DNA from: Bathynomus jamesi | Lineage: Eukaryota > Arthropoda > Malacostraca > Isopoda > Cirolanidae | DNA length: 64,000 nucleotides | Direction: 5' to 3' | Assembly: GCA_023014485.1 (NCBI GenBank) | Contig: JAJOZX010002581.1 | Location: forward strand, 1 to 64,000 | In this document: piece by piece, positions 33,167 to 44,123 of the stretch | Numbering within the stretch: position 1 is the stretch's first letter | Layout of the letters: each line of letters starts with the position of its first letter | Translations under genes and position numbers: made by a program | Notes under the pieces: generated by a model | What the model saw: the letters and a program-made list of their open reading frames with translations, nothing else | Databases searched by the model: none | What the model was told of the DNA's origin: nothing

Positions 33167-33228
33167 TCTACTCTTAAAATGAGAGACAGTGTATGTAAAC
33201 ATACATTGTCTCTCATTTTAAGAGTAGA
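33167..33228. repeat. 28-bp hairpin with a 6-base loop
   Basis: TCTACTCTTAAAATGAGAGA begins the left arm; the right arm mirrors it with one mismatch (CAGTGTAT against CAATGTAT, a G-U pair in RNA). Not within any recognised element. It could be a MITE remnant or a small hairpin transcript; no other evidence. Confidence 0.8.
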
Positions 33229-34570
33229 TTTAAAGTGTATGTAAGAGCCAGTAAGTTCCATTACTTTAAAGTGCGTGGAAAGAAAGAAATTCTAAAATTG
33301 ACATTGTGACGTGTCAATGTGATAATTAATGTTTATTTGAGTATTTTCCTCATTTATGTTAAAAGAATGACAGTTTTTTAAAAGAAAACACGGTTAAAAC
33401 TCAAATTAAATTATTAATACCTAACTGTGTAGCGTGTACACTCCTAAAAATATTTTCATGTAAGTTACAAAACAGTTACACATTTTAAACTTTTATATAA
33501 CATTGAATTCAATGTGTAACATTAGCGTGCAATTTTCAGCTTTGACAAAGTAAGACTGTTTTCTGCTATTTCGTTCCATAAATATTTATTGATAAGAAAA
33601 GTAAGACCCTTATCGGCTATTTCTTTCCTTAACAAATCCATAAGATTTTGTTGTTGGTTTTTATTGCTCTTAAATGTGTAACTTAGGCGTAATGCTTATA
33701 ACATAATGAAAACTATAAGGATTTTTCCAGATAAATATAATGTATTAAGTCCCATAAATTGCATAAGTAAATAGTGTAGCGTATTATAAAACTAAAATTC
33801 TAATTAAAATGAGTAACTGCATTTAAACATGTTTTTATGCTTATGTTTTGCAGCTAAATGTAATTATAAACATGTATGACTATTCAGGTGATTGGTAAAA
33901 GACAAAACTGAAGAAGGCGTTTAAAAGATTGTATCTAAAGAATTTATGAATATTTCTTATAAAAGAAGAATCTGCATCTATTATATCTAATGTACTTTTT
34001 GAGATCTGTCTGTGCGTGTGCGCTGCTCTTTTATATGTCAGTTCAGAGTTTACACGAGGTTGTGCAAGGATAATTACTCATTAAAATTAATTTAAAATAT
34101 GAGTGATTATGCATTATAAATATGTATCTTAAATATAAACTCTTATCAGTGTTTTATAAAATAGCTTAGCAGAATCGAGCATATGAAGTATAAAGTGATG
34201 AATCCATATTAAAGTTTGTTACTTACAATTCTGAGTCTGAATTATATACCTATAAACACGCTTGAAGTACCCTTGACTTAAGTTTGGAAATGTTTGATGC
34301 GCTATTGTTAAATTTAGTATTTTTAAAGGTCCTCTTCGGAAAATATATTTTCTGATTGATAAATACTGTGAAGTTCCGAATTGTAATTTTTCTTTTACCC
34401 TTACCTTTACTCATATCTAGATTATTGTAATACAACATTATTTCTTACATGTTAAGTCTCTAAATCTATTCAGAAATAAATCACAGACTGCAAACATACT
34501 GTATGTAGCCTTGAAGGTGTTTAAAAAGTGGGACAAAATGTGTGTTTACCCTTACGTTTTATTTTTACAG
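33229..34570. other. AT-rich spacer, no gene seen
   Basis: Nothing beyond short open frames. Confidence 0.6.
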
Positions 34571-34571
34571 T

Positions 34572-34573
<2 letters not shown>

Positions 34574-34612
<39 letters not shown>
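34574..34612. repeat. (TA)n microsatellite
   Basis: About 19 TA units. Confidence 0.93.
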
Positions 34613-34616
<4 letters not shown>

Positions 34617-35037
34617 TTTTTATGAAGGAAGGAAGGGGCTAATAGGGCGAGCGCCGGCAAAAGTGATCCCTCCACACAAGACGGAGAGAGCCAAAAACAA
34701 GGTCTCCAAGGCTCAATGATGCCATTTTTCTTTTTTCTTTAATATAAATTTGAAAAGGTTGTGTAGATGCATATATGTGTAGAGGAATAGAGGGAGAAGC
34801 GTATGTTTCAGCGCATGCTGAACTGCTCAGAGGGTAGATGAGACACGGAAAAAGATCAGCTAAGAAGGACAGTGACAAAAGTAATGGGAGTTCCAGCACT
34901 CCCTGTCTCCTGCCTAACGTCCACCCAGGAGTACTTTCCTGGTCGATTGGTGTCCATAGTCTCCTCCTATAACTTGAGTAACTGATCATAACCTAACTGT
35001 AACTGAATATAACTGCTCTTACCTTACATAACATTAA

Positions 35038-35092
35038 CTAACCTAACCTAACCTAACGTAAATTAACTTATTCCAACCTAACCTATTTTACT
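35038..35092. repeat. interstitial CCTAA (TTAGG) telomere-like repeats
   Basis: CTAACCTAACCTAACCTAAC followed by degenerate CCTAA units. TTAGG is the arthropod telomere repeat. Short and imperfect, so an interstitial remnant or TE-borne motif rather than a telomere. Confidence 0.6.
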
Positions 35093-36556
35093 GAACTTAC
35101 ATTTACAAAGACAACTATCAGAAATATGCAAGAAAGAACAAATTCTAAGAAAATATTTATCTACCTTTCCAAAACTTCTAATCTATTTTTTGTTGTCATT
35201 TAAAATGTCATTTGTTCTTAAATTTCTTATTTATCGCTTTGTGTGTTTTAGCTTTTCTTCGAAAATGTCGTTTTAAGTACTGTACATATTTATTACAAAA
35301 TGTTACATAAAAGTTACTGACAAAAAATTAAGTGAATGTTAAGGAATAAAGTTACGTTAAGTGAAATTACACGTAAGTTACGTTAGAGATACTAATCAAA
35401 ACGTAAGGATTTTTTTATGTATCAATTACGCGTAACAGTACTGAGAATTTACGGCTTTTGTCGAAATAAAGCTTCTAACTCTGATTTACGACTCGAAGTT
35501 TCCTTAATTCTTATACCAACATGCCCAGAATATTGATATAAAACTTTTATTGTGTACCGTAAACCTTTTTACGTTTTCTTTTGTAAAGAAAATTAAAGTT
35601 GTAAAAACTGGAAGGCAAAATAAGAAAAATTAGTAGGAGAAAATTATTTAGGACTAGCTAAAAACACTAAAACTCTTATGAAACCACTCTCTTTAAAAGT
35701 TGAAGCAGTGCACAGTCTGGTTTTGAATTGATGATAGGTCTCTATGGATAAAAAAAAGGGATAAGCGAGGAACCTAAGAGAAAATGGAGAATGGAGAAAA
35801 TAGGAGAAATGGAAAGAATGTACGGATTAGAATTATACCGTCTTCTTAGTGTAAATCCACATATAAACAGATGTGTTCGTAATAGTATGTTAATTAAAAA
35901 TAAAGTAAAATTTAAAACATTTTGCCCGAAGTTGCTCATTGTCTTCTTCCACCAGACGAGAAATGATTTTTCTGAAATAAAGAATAGTAATTTTTTTATT
36001 CCATCCTTTTATTTATTATGCAATAAATTCACAAAACCAAATCTAAAGACGGAAGTTTCATAGCAGTAAATTTGGCTCTAATGCAAACAACTAACTTCTT
36101 ATTAGTCATAACGTGTCTCTTTAATTTAAAAACTGAATTTCTTATCAATATTCGAATATTTAAGACCAAAACCATATCCGAAGAAATAAAATGTCAAAGA
36201 TTTCGCATCGTTTCAGAAAGAGGAGCTGCTATATCAGTGATTCCGACCTTTCCTGGCTAAGGGACACCATTGTCATTTGTTCTTCTTTCGTGGCGCCAAG
36301 AAAGATTTTCATCTCCACTACTCAATATCCAGTTCTCCCTCCCTTTCCCCCCAACGTTTGAATTTTCAGTTACATAATTTTGCAGTTTTCAGGAAATTTC
36401 AGGGTAACTTGGTTGGGAAACACTGTAATACTTTTCTGCTTGTTCAGTTTTATTGTCATGTTGTGAAATTAATGGGATATATTACTTTTAAGCTCCGTAT
36501 TGGATTCGAATATTTTACTGAAAGTCACTGACAAAAATATCTACTTTAATAGCTAG
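35093..36556. other. AT-rich spacer, no gene seen
   Basis: Short open frames (35791-36063, 36277-36531) show no known motif. Confidence 0.6.
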
Positions 36557-36657
36557 AAAGAGAGAGTTACAAGGAAAAGAAGTACCTCAAAAGGCCTTGC
36601 GGCCCATACCGAGGAGGTACCAATGGAAACGGGTGCCAGGGAAAATGTTCTACAACC

Positions 36658-38205
36658 TCAAATAGTGTGCAAGATTTGGTCTAACCTTTTCTTGAAATGA
36701 TCCACAGAGGAACTGTTCACAACTTCTGAAGGTAACCTGTTCCACGTGTCACAGATCTTATACGTAAAGTAATTCCCACACACACTAGTCCTAAACCGTT
36801 TCAAATCCAACTTCCAACCATTGTTGTGAGTTGGGTTATCATTTAAACTAAACATGCTTCTAAAACCGACATCGTTGAACCTGCGAAAGAGCTTGAAAAC
36901 CTCGATGAGTTGACCGCGCAGCCTCCGAGTTTCCAGCGAAAACAAATTCAGGGCGCGTAAACGTCGATTGTAGCCCATATGCCTAACGGAAGGGATTAAC
37001 TTTGTGGCCCTCGCCTGGACTCGATCCAGCCTGTCAATATCTTTCCTGAGGGTGGGCGACCAGAACTGCACAGCATATTCCAGGTGCAGCCGAACCAGGG
37101 AATTGTACAGCGAGAGCACAATCTCCTTGTTCCGAAATCGAAATTGCCTCCTGATATAACCCAACAACTTCTGGGCTTTCTTTTCGACCTCTACGCACTG
37201 TTTGGAAAACTTTAGGTCGCTGCTAATTAGCACACCCAAGTCCTTTTCCAAATCAGTGGCCTCGATATTACTCCCCAGCATGGAGTCGTCCGACTTGGGA
37301 TTGGCGTAGCCAATGTGCATCACCTTGCATTTACCCAAGTTAAACGGCATTTGCTCGATCACTTCGGGCGTCCCAACATTGGCCCCAAGCTTGATGTCAT
37401 CAGCGAATTTGGCGATCCGACTGACGATGCCAGCGTCGATGTCATTTATGTAAATGATAAACAACAGTGGCCCCAAAACGGAACCTTGAGAAACCCCACT
37501 AGTGACCGAGGCCCAACCCGAACTAACACCTTTAATTACAACCCTCTGCCGCCTATTCTTCAGCCAGTTTTCAATCCACCTACCTACTTCCCCACCGATA
37601 CCCAGCGCGCACAGTTTGGCCATTAGCCGGCAGTGAGGTACCTTATCAAAGGCTTTCTCAAAGTCGAGATAAAGTATATCAATCGCCCTACTCTTATACT
37701 CACTCAACATGACGTGGAAAAACTTGAGCAAGTTGGTGAGACACGACCTATGCCATCTAAACCCATGTTGGGAGTCCCCAAGCAGCTTGTAGGAATGCAA
37801 ATGGTCAACGATCCTATCCGCTATTATACCCTCTAATAATTTACCTACAACCGAAGTGAGACTAGTGGGACGATAGTTCCCTGGACTTTCGTGATCCTCT
37901 TTCTTAAAGATAGGGGTCACGTTGGCCTCTCTCCAGTCACCAGGCACCTGGCCTGTCTCCAACGATTTTTTGAAGACTGTGGACAGGTGGGGAGCCACCT
38001 GGTCGCGCACCTCCCGCAACACTCTGGGGAGGAACTGGTCTGGCCCAGGAGCCTTAAACGCGCTCAGTTTGTCTATTCTATCGGCAACGACTGTCGCAGT
38101 ACACCGAACACTATCCAGGCCAGCACTTTCGTGCCTGACGCCTGGCTCGGGGATGACGCGGGTGTCCTCCCTAGTGAACACTCCCGCCAAGTACTCGTTC
38201 AGCAC
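36658..38205 (-). pseudogene. CR1 reverse transcriptase, 515-codon open frame
   Basis: The best-preserved RT in the window. It contains the linker (FKAPGPDQFLPRVLREV), NVTPIFKKEDHESPGNYRPT, motif A LYLDFEKAFDKVPH, motif B SGVSQGSVLGPLLF, motif C IAKFADDIKLGANV, the thumb (KVMHIGYANPKSD) and the C-terminal ending CDTWNRLPSEVVNSSSV. FADDIKLG is typical of the CR1 group. The short in-frame loss just after motif C and the broken upstream endonuclease make activity unlikely. The ATG is internal to ORF2, so this is not a natural start. Confidence 0.88.
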
Positions 38206-39320
38206 ATTAGCGATGTCCGCGTCGGATGTCCGCAGAACGCCGCTTCGGTCCTTTAACGTATCATGCTTCTAATGGGCTTTCTACTATTAACATAACTGAA
38301 GAAATCCTTAGGGTTCCCCTTGCAGAGGCTTGCCACCCGTAGTTCTTCGTTACGTTTCGCTAGCCTAACCTTCGCCTTCACTTCCCTGCACAGGCGGACA
38401 TACGCCTCAGTGTTCTCATGAGAACGATTGGCCTTCGCCCTCCTATACGCGGCTTTCCTATTTCGGATAGCCGAAGCGATGTCACGACTGAACCAAGGCT
38501 GCGTTGAAGCAGGGGTGACCGGTTTTAAGGGTATTGCAGGAGACTGCAGCACCATAAACTCGTCCCGGAATGCACTCCATACTTCCTCAACATCGCCACT
38601 GACCTCTAACCCCGTCACACCTACGCTATCCCGGAGGCCAACAAATTCCGCCCGCCGTAGATCGAGCTTACTGCCTCTCGAGTCACTACGCTTCACCCGA
38701 GGGACGCACACACAGAACCTAATCAGACCGTGATCACTCCCGCCAAACGATTCGTCAACGGTGAAGTCAGTGACGAGGTTGTCTTCGGTCGTGAATACTA
38801 AGTCTAGAACGCTTTCGCCTCGTGTAGGCCCACTGACCAACTGAGTCAGGAAGTTCTGATCAGCAAAGTCGACTAGCCTCCTCCCTTCGGCATCAGCAGT
38901 CCTGTCTTCCCACTTTATGCCGCGACAGACAGTTGAAGTCTCCTAAAACTACACACACCCTGTTCCCTAGCAGGCTACGGAGTTCGGTGTACAGGGCTGT
39001 CTCCTCCTCAAGGAGATGCGGAGGTCTGTACACCAAGATTAACCTATAGTTCGTTCCTCCCACGTTCAGATCGGAACTGGCAGTCAACCGGACTCAACGT
39101 GCCCCTCGCGTATATTAGTACCCCTCCCCCCTCCCCACGGGTGCGGTCTTTGTGAAATATTCTATACCCGGGAATCTCGAACTCTCCAACGTAGTCCCTA
39201 CGATCAGTAAGAATCCACGACTCGGTGATAGCAACGATATCCTGTTATTCTGATGCTAAGAGCGCCCGTAGCTCGCAAAACTTATTCTTAATCGACCTAG
39301 CATTAAAAAGCACTGCACGG
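38206..39320 (-). pseudogene. CR1 ORF2 endonuclease and linker, frameshifted
   Basis: Pieces in order on the minus strand: ITESWILTDRRDYVGEFEIP-like start (39200), YRPPH and VLGDFNCLSRH (38893-39087), LDLVFTTEDNLVTDFTVDES and SDHGLIRF (38840 downward), STQPWFSRDIASAIRNRKAA, and NSRKPIRSMI ending at a stop near 38253. This copy keeps the GDFN motif that copy B has lost. Confidence 0.85.
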
Positions 39321-39326
39321 AAGGAG

Positions 39327-39356
39327 GGAGAGAGAGAGAGAGGGGGGGAGAGAGAG
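39327..39356. repeat. (GA)n/(TC)n tract at the 5' junction of CR1 copy C
   Basis: GAGAGAGAGAGAGGGGGGG-type tract directly abutting the truncated 5' end of the LINE. Confidence 0.9.
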
Positions 39357-39498
39357 TCATGAGAAAAGGTATGTAATCCAACCATTAAAATCGATTTGTA
39401 TGGCTGTGGCTGGAGAATATATTTTGTACCTACATATCACAAACCTTTTGCATATCTGGCAAATTTACTCTACCATTCGAAAATAGTTTACGCATGTA

Positions 39499-39890
39499 CA
39501 GGGTGTTTATAAAGTCCCTATCTATTTCAGTGAAAACGTAGCTAAAAGGGTAAAATTCAATAACAATACAATAGAAGGCATACATTTAATGAATACTTAA
39601 GCATATGATTCTACATTGGTCGTTGCCAATGTACAGGCAGTTTTTACATAAATTTCTTATGTTCTTGTGGTTCGGAACCCACGTAAAATTGTAGGTCCCC
39701 TCCGCCACCACGGAGGACATACACAATACACAATTACGAACACAGTTAGGTAGACCAGCCATGAGTGGATCCTAGGGTCTTTGTTGGTCTGAAACATTAT
39801 AACATTATACATGAGCACTATCAGTATCTCTACAGAGTTCGAATCTGTCAGCAGCATTACGGAACACATTTTGGAGCATGACGTGAAGTC
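39499..39890 (-). mobile_element. DD41D transposon fragment with nested SINE
   Basis: One end CAGGGTGTTTATAAAGTCCC with TA outside (39497-39498), followed inward by 3' UTR and, after the SINE, the transposase C-terminus on the minus strand (frame MCSVMLLTDSNSVEILIVLM resembles VFRNAA.RFELCRDTDG of the element at 55909). The other end is missing. Confidence 0.75.
39617..39803 (+). mobile_element. SINE inserted in the DD41D fragment
   Basis: Flanks ATTCTACAT (39608-39616) and ATTATACAT (39804-39812) look like a target duplication with one change. The interior contains GTGGTTCGGAACCCACG and ATTGTAGGTC, the SINE family core. The 3' half differs from the other copies. Confidence 0.65.
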
Positions 39891-40380
39891 ATTATAAAAT
39901 AAACAAATCTCTTTCTTGGTTGTTCTAATTACATATTTATGTAGATATATACATCGATTCAGGTTATTACTTTCTCCTGTATAATACGTTCAACAGTCCT
40001 CTTGTAGAATGGAATAATAGCACTTATATTTTTATTACCTCTGGAAGAAGAAGTAGTCTCGAAGTTTTTAATAGTGATCTCAATTGTAACAATTATAATT
40101 AAATTATTCTAAATTAAAATTTTTATGAGTACATGAAATTTTAACTCATTTTTGCTTTCTAATTTAAGTTTTCCATTAAAATGTTAAAAAGTCGTAGGAA
40201 AAAAGATGTTGGAAATAACATCTCTTGAATGACTATAATTTAAGAACACTTCATTTATATATATATATAGAGATTTAATATCAGACGTTTCGAAGATCAA
40301 ACCTCCATCATCAGCGGTGTGCTTAATTTGTACGCAGAACTATAGTCATTTAATTTTGGATTTTGTCTCTCTCTTTATAT
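39891..40380. other. AT-rich spacer, no gene seen
   Basis: A short (TA)n at 40258; nothing else recognised. Confidence 0.6.
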
Positions 40381-40384
40381 ATGT

Positions 40385-40690
40385 GGTGGTGTAGTGGTTA
40401 GCGTCGCTGACTACGAATCGATCGGCCCCGGGAACGAGGCCTGCTGACGGCAGGCGGTGCGCAGCAAAACCCAGCTGTTCATCTTTCCACACAAAGAAAG
40501 TGGTTGGTAGATAAATGGGTACCCTGGGTGGCCTAGTGGTTAAGACGCTGGGGCTGCTGGTGGGTCATGGTTCGGATTCCACGTTAAACTGTAGGTCTAA
40601 GGTGGAATGAAAAGCTTGACCTTCGTCAGAATGAAGAATTCGGGCGGAAGCTAACCAAAGGTCAAAAGGTTATGAAAAAGGGAATAAAAT
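40385..40690 (+). mobile_element. dimeric tRNA-derived SINE
   Basis: Two tRNA-like heads in tandem. Head 1: A box TGGTGTAGTGGTTAGCG at 40387, B-box-like CGGCCCCGGGAACGAG. Head 2: A box TGGCCTAGTGGTTAAGACG at 40529, B box GGTTCGGATTCC at 40569-40580. Then a tRNA-unrelated body (CCACGTTAAACTGTAGGTC, AAAAGCTTGACCTTCGTC) and an A-rich end near 40680. Not a functional tRNA: no cloverleaf acceptor stem. Confidence 0.8.
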
Positions 40691-40764
40691 AGTGAAGATT
40701 ACAAAGCACAATTCTCGAGAACTTAAACAAAACTTGATAGAACTTTTTGGTTCTTCTATTACAT

Positions 40765-40855
40765 TAGCAATTCCACGTTAAACTGTAGGTCTAAGGTAGA
40801 GTGACAAGCTTGACCTTCGTCAAAATGAACAGTTCGTGCGGAAACAAAACCAACG
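40765..40855 (+). mobile_element. SINE body fragment
   Basis: Repeats the body of the preceding SINE: TTCCACGTTAAACTGTAGGT, then CTAAGGTAGAGTGACAAGC and TTGACCTTCGTCAAAATGAA. The tRNA-like head is missing. Confidence 0.8.
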
Positions 40856-40914
40856 TTAGCATTATAAAGACTCCATAATTCTTAAGTCCGTTTCATTTCG
40901 CAAAGTAGTTAAAA

Positions 40915-40917
<3 letters not shown>

Positions 40918-40995
<78 letters not shown>
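40918..40995. repeat. (TA)n microsatellite
   Basis: About 38 TA units. Confidence 0.97.
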
Positions 40996-40997
<2 letters not shown>

Positions 40998-41077
40998 CAA
41001 GCTCTTCTCTCAAAAACGGTGGGTTACAAATTCTACAGGGACAGTCTAACTGCCTAAACCTTCTCACTTTTATTTTC

Positions 41078-41081
<4 letters not shown>

Positions 41082-41122
<41 letters not shown>
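41082..41122. repeat. (TA)n microsatellite
   Basis: About 20 TA units; a further short tract lies at 41198-41226. Confidence 0.95.
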
Positions 41123-41128
<6 letters not shown>

Positions 41129-41221
41129 TTAAAAAAAAATTCTTGTGGGTTTTGCATTATTTATTCATTTCACGGGTTTAAGTGTGAAATTTATCCCATA
41201 TATATATATATATATAAATAT

Positions 41222-41365
41222 ATATTGACCGGACATGATCTCACACCTCTCTATCAGCAGCCCAGCGTCTTAACCACGAGGCGATCAACCAGATTTTGTA
41301 TGGAAGGATGAATAGCTAGGTGGGCTGCGTGCAGCCTTCAACTGACAGGAATGGAACCCGGGCCG
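41222..41365 (-). mobile_element. tRNA-derived SINE, reverse
   Basis: Minus strand reads CCGGCCCGGGTTCCATTCC (B box), CAGCCCACCTAGCTATTCATC, then a second A box TCGCCTCGTGGTTAAGACGC. This is the junction of the two heads of the dimeric SINE at 40385. Confidence 0.78.
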
Positions 41366-41864
41366 GTTAGATAGATAGACTAACCTTTATTAATAATAAT
41401 AAAATAAATATTTTTTTTTCGATTTACAATGACATGAATAATTGTGAAGCTCGACTATTTATTTATTTAATTTGGCCCTGAAGCTTTAGGCTTTACTGGA
41501 CTCTTATTAAAAATAAGCAGCTAGTTGTCATTAATTAATAATAATAAATAACTAAATAAGTAAATAAGTATTATTAATAGTTAAAACATATATTACAATA
41601 TTAAACAATATTAATGGACAATATTAAACAATATTAGTGGACATTAATCCTAGAGTTTTGTTAGTATGCCATTATTAATCGGGATTTCAACTTGGTTTTA
41701 AACAAATTTACATTCACAATATTTTTTATATCGGCATGCAATGAAAATGGGTAGTTTTTGAGATGAAGACGATCTAAATTGAGGTATAACATCTTAACAA
41801 GCTTTGATCTATTTCTGGTCTGATACGAGTGGATTCCTTGATGAGTTACAAAATATCTATTTAT

Positions 41865-42517
41865 TCATTGCAAATTAATGATTTTGTTCTTACACTTGTA
41901 AATAAAGATAAAATGTGCCAGTTTGGTTATATCGTTGAGCTTTAGTAGGTTTAGCTCTTTAAATAATGCACTAGAGTGATCAAGGATATGAGCATCAGAT
42001 AATAACCTTATTGCTCGTTTTTGGATGACAAAGATACCATTTAATGCGTTGTTAGCGGAGTTTTTCCCAAACAAGGGTGCAGTATGTTATATAAGGAAGA
42101 AAAAGAGTATGATAAAGAGTCAATAAAACTTGTTTAGGCAATACATTTCTAAGTTTAAACATTATAGCAACGCTCCTTGAAATATTTTTCGCGATATATT
42201 TTTCATGATCACTCCATTGCAAATTCTTATCTAGCATTACACCAAGAAATTTTGTTACATTGCACTCCTTTATGGCGATTTCATTAACAATAAGTTCATC
42301 AAGATATACATTTCTTTTATTAGTAAAAATCATGAAATTTGTTTTACTGGTATTTAGGAAGAGTTTATTGGTGGTCAACCATTTCATTACACTGATGAAT
42401 TCTGAATGAAATATATTCTTAGCTGTATTAACATCTTTGCAAGAAAAAGAGACAGTTGTATCATCTGCAAACATTATAAAGTTCAGTATATCAGATGAAC
42501 GTGGAAGGTCATTTATA
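41865..42517 (-). pseudogene. LINE RT, motif C to C-terminus
   Basis: Two frames: 42052-42474 (FADD box, FLNTSKTNFMIFTNKRNVYL, LDKNLQWSDHEKYI) and 41865-42074 (ALNGIFVIQKRAIRLLSDAH). A one-base shift near 42060 breaks it. The FADD catalytic box is intact here, whereas the copy at 53.5 kb has FVDD. Confidence 0.85.
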
Positions 42518-43797
42518 TCACGTCATCCCATAAGTAATGTCGTTTTTTACGATAGATTAAGTTTAAACTAGTCTTACTCGGTTTAAGCATAAATTTTCCA
42601 AACATTATATCTAAGAGGAGATCTATCGTGTTTCGCTACATACTTTACAGATCTTGACCAGTGAAGACGTGTGTTTTGCTTTATGTGAACCCCTCATAAA
42701 CATGGCGGTATCAGAAGATCATACCAGGCATATAATGCTTTACGAGTTCAAAAAAGGGAATAGTGCTACTGAAGCAACGCGAAACATTCAGGACGTTTAT
42801 GGCAACGATATTCTGCATGTGAGGAAATGTTAAAGATGGTTTCAAAAGTTTAGGAGCGTGCTGCTGTTTGACAGATGCAGCACGCTCTGGACGCCCTGCT
42901 GAGTTTGATGATGACCTGCTGTTAGCCACACTTGAAAAAGACTGTTCAACAATTCTCGAAGAATTGGCCCAGAAACTCAATTCATCCCCGTCCACCATCC
43001 ATCGACATTTGCAACAACTCGGGAAAGTGCTTAAGTTAGGAAAATGGGTGCCACATGAATTGTCGGTCGACAATCTGACGGTGCGGGTAAACATTAGCAC
43101 AGCTCTTCATTCCCGTGAACTCCAAGATCCGTTTTTGCACCGTTTAGTAACTGGTGATGAAAAGTGGATACTATACCAGAATGTTAAGCGCCGCCGACAG
43201 TCGGTTTGAGCCGGAGAACCAGCGACACCACAGCCAAAACCAAATCTTCACCCTCGGAAGGTGTTGCTTAGTGTTTGGTGGGATAAAGGTGGTGTAATAC
43301 ATTTTGAAACCTTACCACACAACCAAACAATCACCGCTCAAGTCTATTGTCAACAACTGGATCGATTGAACACTGCACTAATGAAAAAAAACCTTCTTTG
43401 GTTAATCGGAAAGGAATCGTGTTCTACCACGACAACGCACGTCCTCATACCGCTCGGATCACTTCTGCAAAAATTGAGGAGCTTGGGTGGGAAAAACTTC
43501 CACATCCTCCATATTCTCCAGACCTTGCGCCTTCAGATTATCATCTCTTCAGGAGTCTGCAAAACTATCTTGACGAGAAACAGTATACTTCTTTAGATGA
43601 CCTGCACACCAGTCTTTGTATGTTTTTTGCCTCAAAACCGCCTGAATTTTATAAACATGGCATTGAAAAGCTTGTAGGGCGTTGGCAGTGTCATTGATTT
43701 TGATGGAAAATATATACTAGATTAAAAAGTTTCAGTTGAGTTTTTTTGTCCTTCAAATTCCTATCTAAAAAACGACATTACTTATGGGATGACCTGA
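42518..43797 (+). mobile_element. mariner (D34D) transposon, complete ends
   Basis: 1280 bp, the usual mariner length. Ends TCACGTCATCCCATAAGTAA and, inverted, TCAGGTCATCCCATAAGTAA. TA at 42516-42517 and 43798-43799. Deleting the element plus one TA gives exactly the LINE sequence found at the uninterrupted site in the other copy (CATTTATATATAATAA, reverse of about 53436-53451). Confidence 0.96.
42702..43696 (+). pseudogene. mariner transposase pseudogene
   Basis: Starts MAVSEDHTRHIMLYEFKKGN, the N-terminal HTH, with a stop after HVRKC and a frameshift near 42860. The central frame reads RSGRPAEFDDDLLLATLEKD, WVPHELSVDNLTVRV and VTGDEKWILY (first Asp). A stop follows RRRQSV. The last frame reads YHDNARPHTA (second Asp) and PYSPDLAPSDYHLF (third Asp); 34 residues separate these two, giving D34D. 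At least two frameshifts and two stops; inactive. Confidence 0.9.
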
Positions 43798-44104
43798 TAT
43801 ATAATAAAAATAACAGTGAACCCAGAACTGAGCCCTGTGGCACGCCATGTTTGACAAGCACTTTAGTTGAGCAAACCTTATTTACTGATACAAAATGATA
43901 TCTATTGGACAAATAACTTTTAAACCAATCACTGATTGCTCCTCTAAAGCCGTAACAATATAATTTATTAAGTAGAATATTATGGTCTATTACATCAAAC
44001 GCCTTACTCAAATCCATAAATATTGACATCATTATTTTTTGTTTTCCTTTGCTATATTTACATTTCCCATAAGATTTAAAATAGCCATTTCCGTTGTTTT
44101 ATAA
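43798..44104 (-). pseudogene. LINE RT, motifs A and B
   Basis: Upstream half of the RT split by the mariner. [20 protein letters not shown] carries motif A and [12 protein letters not shown] motif B. It corresponds to 53200-53430 in the other copy. Confidence 0.85.
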
Positions 44105-44123
44105 TTACGGTTTCATATTCAGC

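Larger units (their letters stand above)
36567..39326 (-). mobile_element. CR1-type LINE, copy C (5' truncated)
   Basis: Reads on the minus strand from just upstream of ORF2 (39326) to the 3' UTR end GTTACAAGG at 36567. The 3' UTR matches copy A. Both ends touch GA/TC tracts (36557-36566 and 39327-39356). The RT region is open; the endonuclease part has frameshifts. A 36-49 base piece between EVIEQ and MPFNLGKCK is missing compared with copies A and B. Confidence 0.93.
41372..44123 (-). mobile_element. jockey/CR1-group LINE, reverse copy, split by a mariner
   Basis: Same family as the element at 49.9-54.6 kb, with matching 3' UTR and a TAGATAGATAGA (3' TCTA) tail at 41372. Minus-strand RT pieces read [29 protein letters not shown], then (after the mariner) MFADDTTVSFSCKDVNTAKN and the C-terminal domain to 41865. 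5' truncated near 44123, within RT. Confidence 0.9.

Noticed and set aside
35791..36063. 90-codon frame as a host gene
   Set aside because: No recognisable motif, AT-rich random composition, no splice or family evidence.
37315..38272. Plus-strand frames of 67 to 121 codons opposite CR1 copy C
   Set aside because: Antisense shadows of the LINE ORF2.
40385..40600. Possible tRNA genes
   Set aside because: A and B boxes are present, but acceptor stems do not pair and the units are repeated as a dispersed family, so they are SINE heads.
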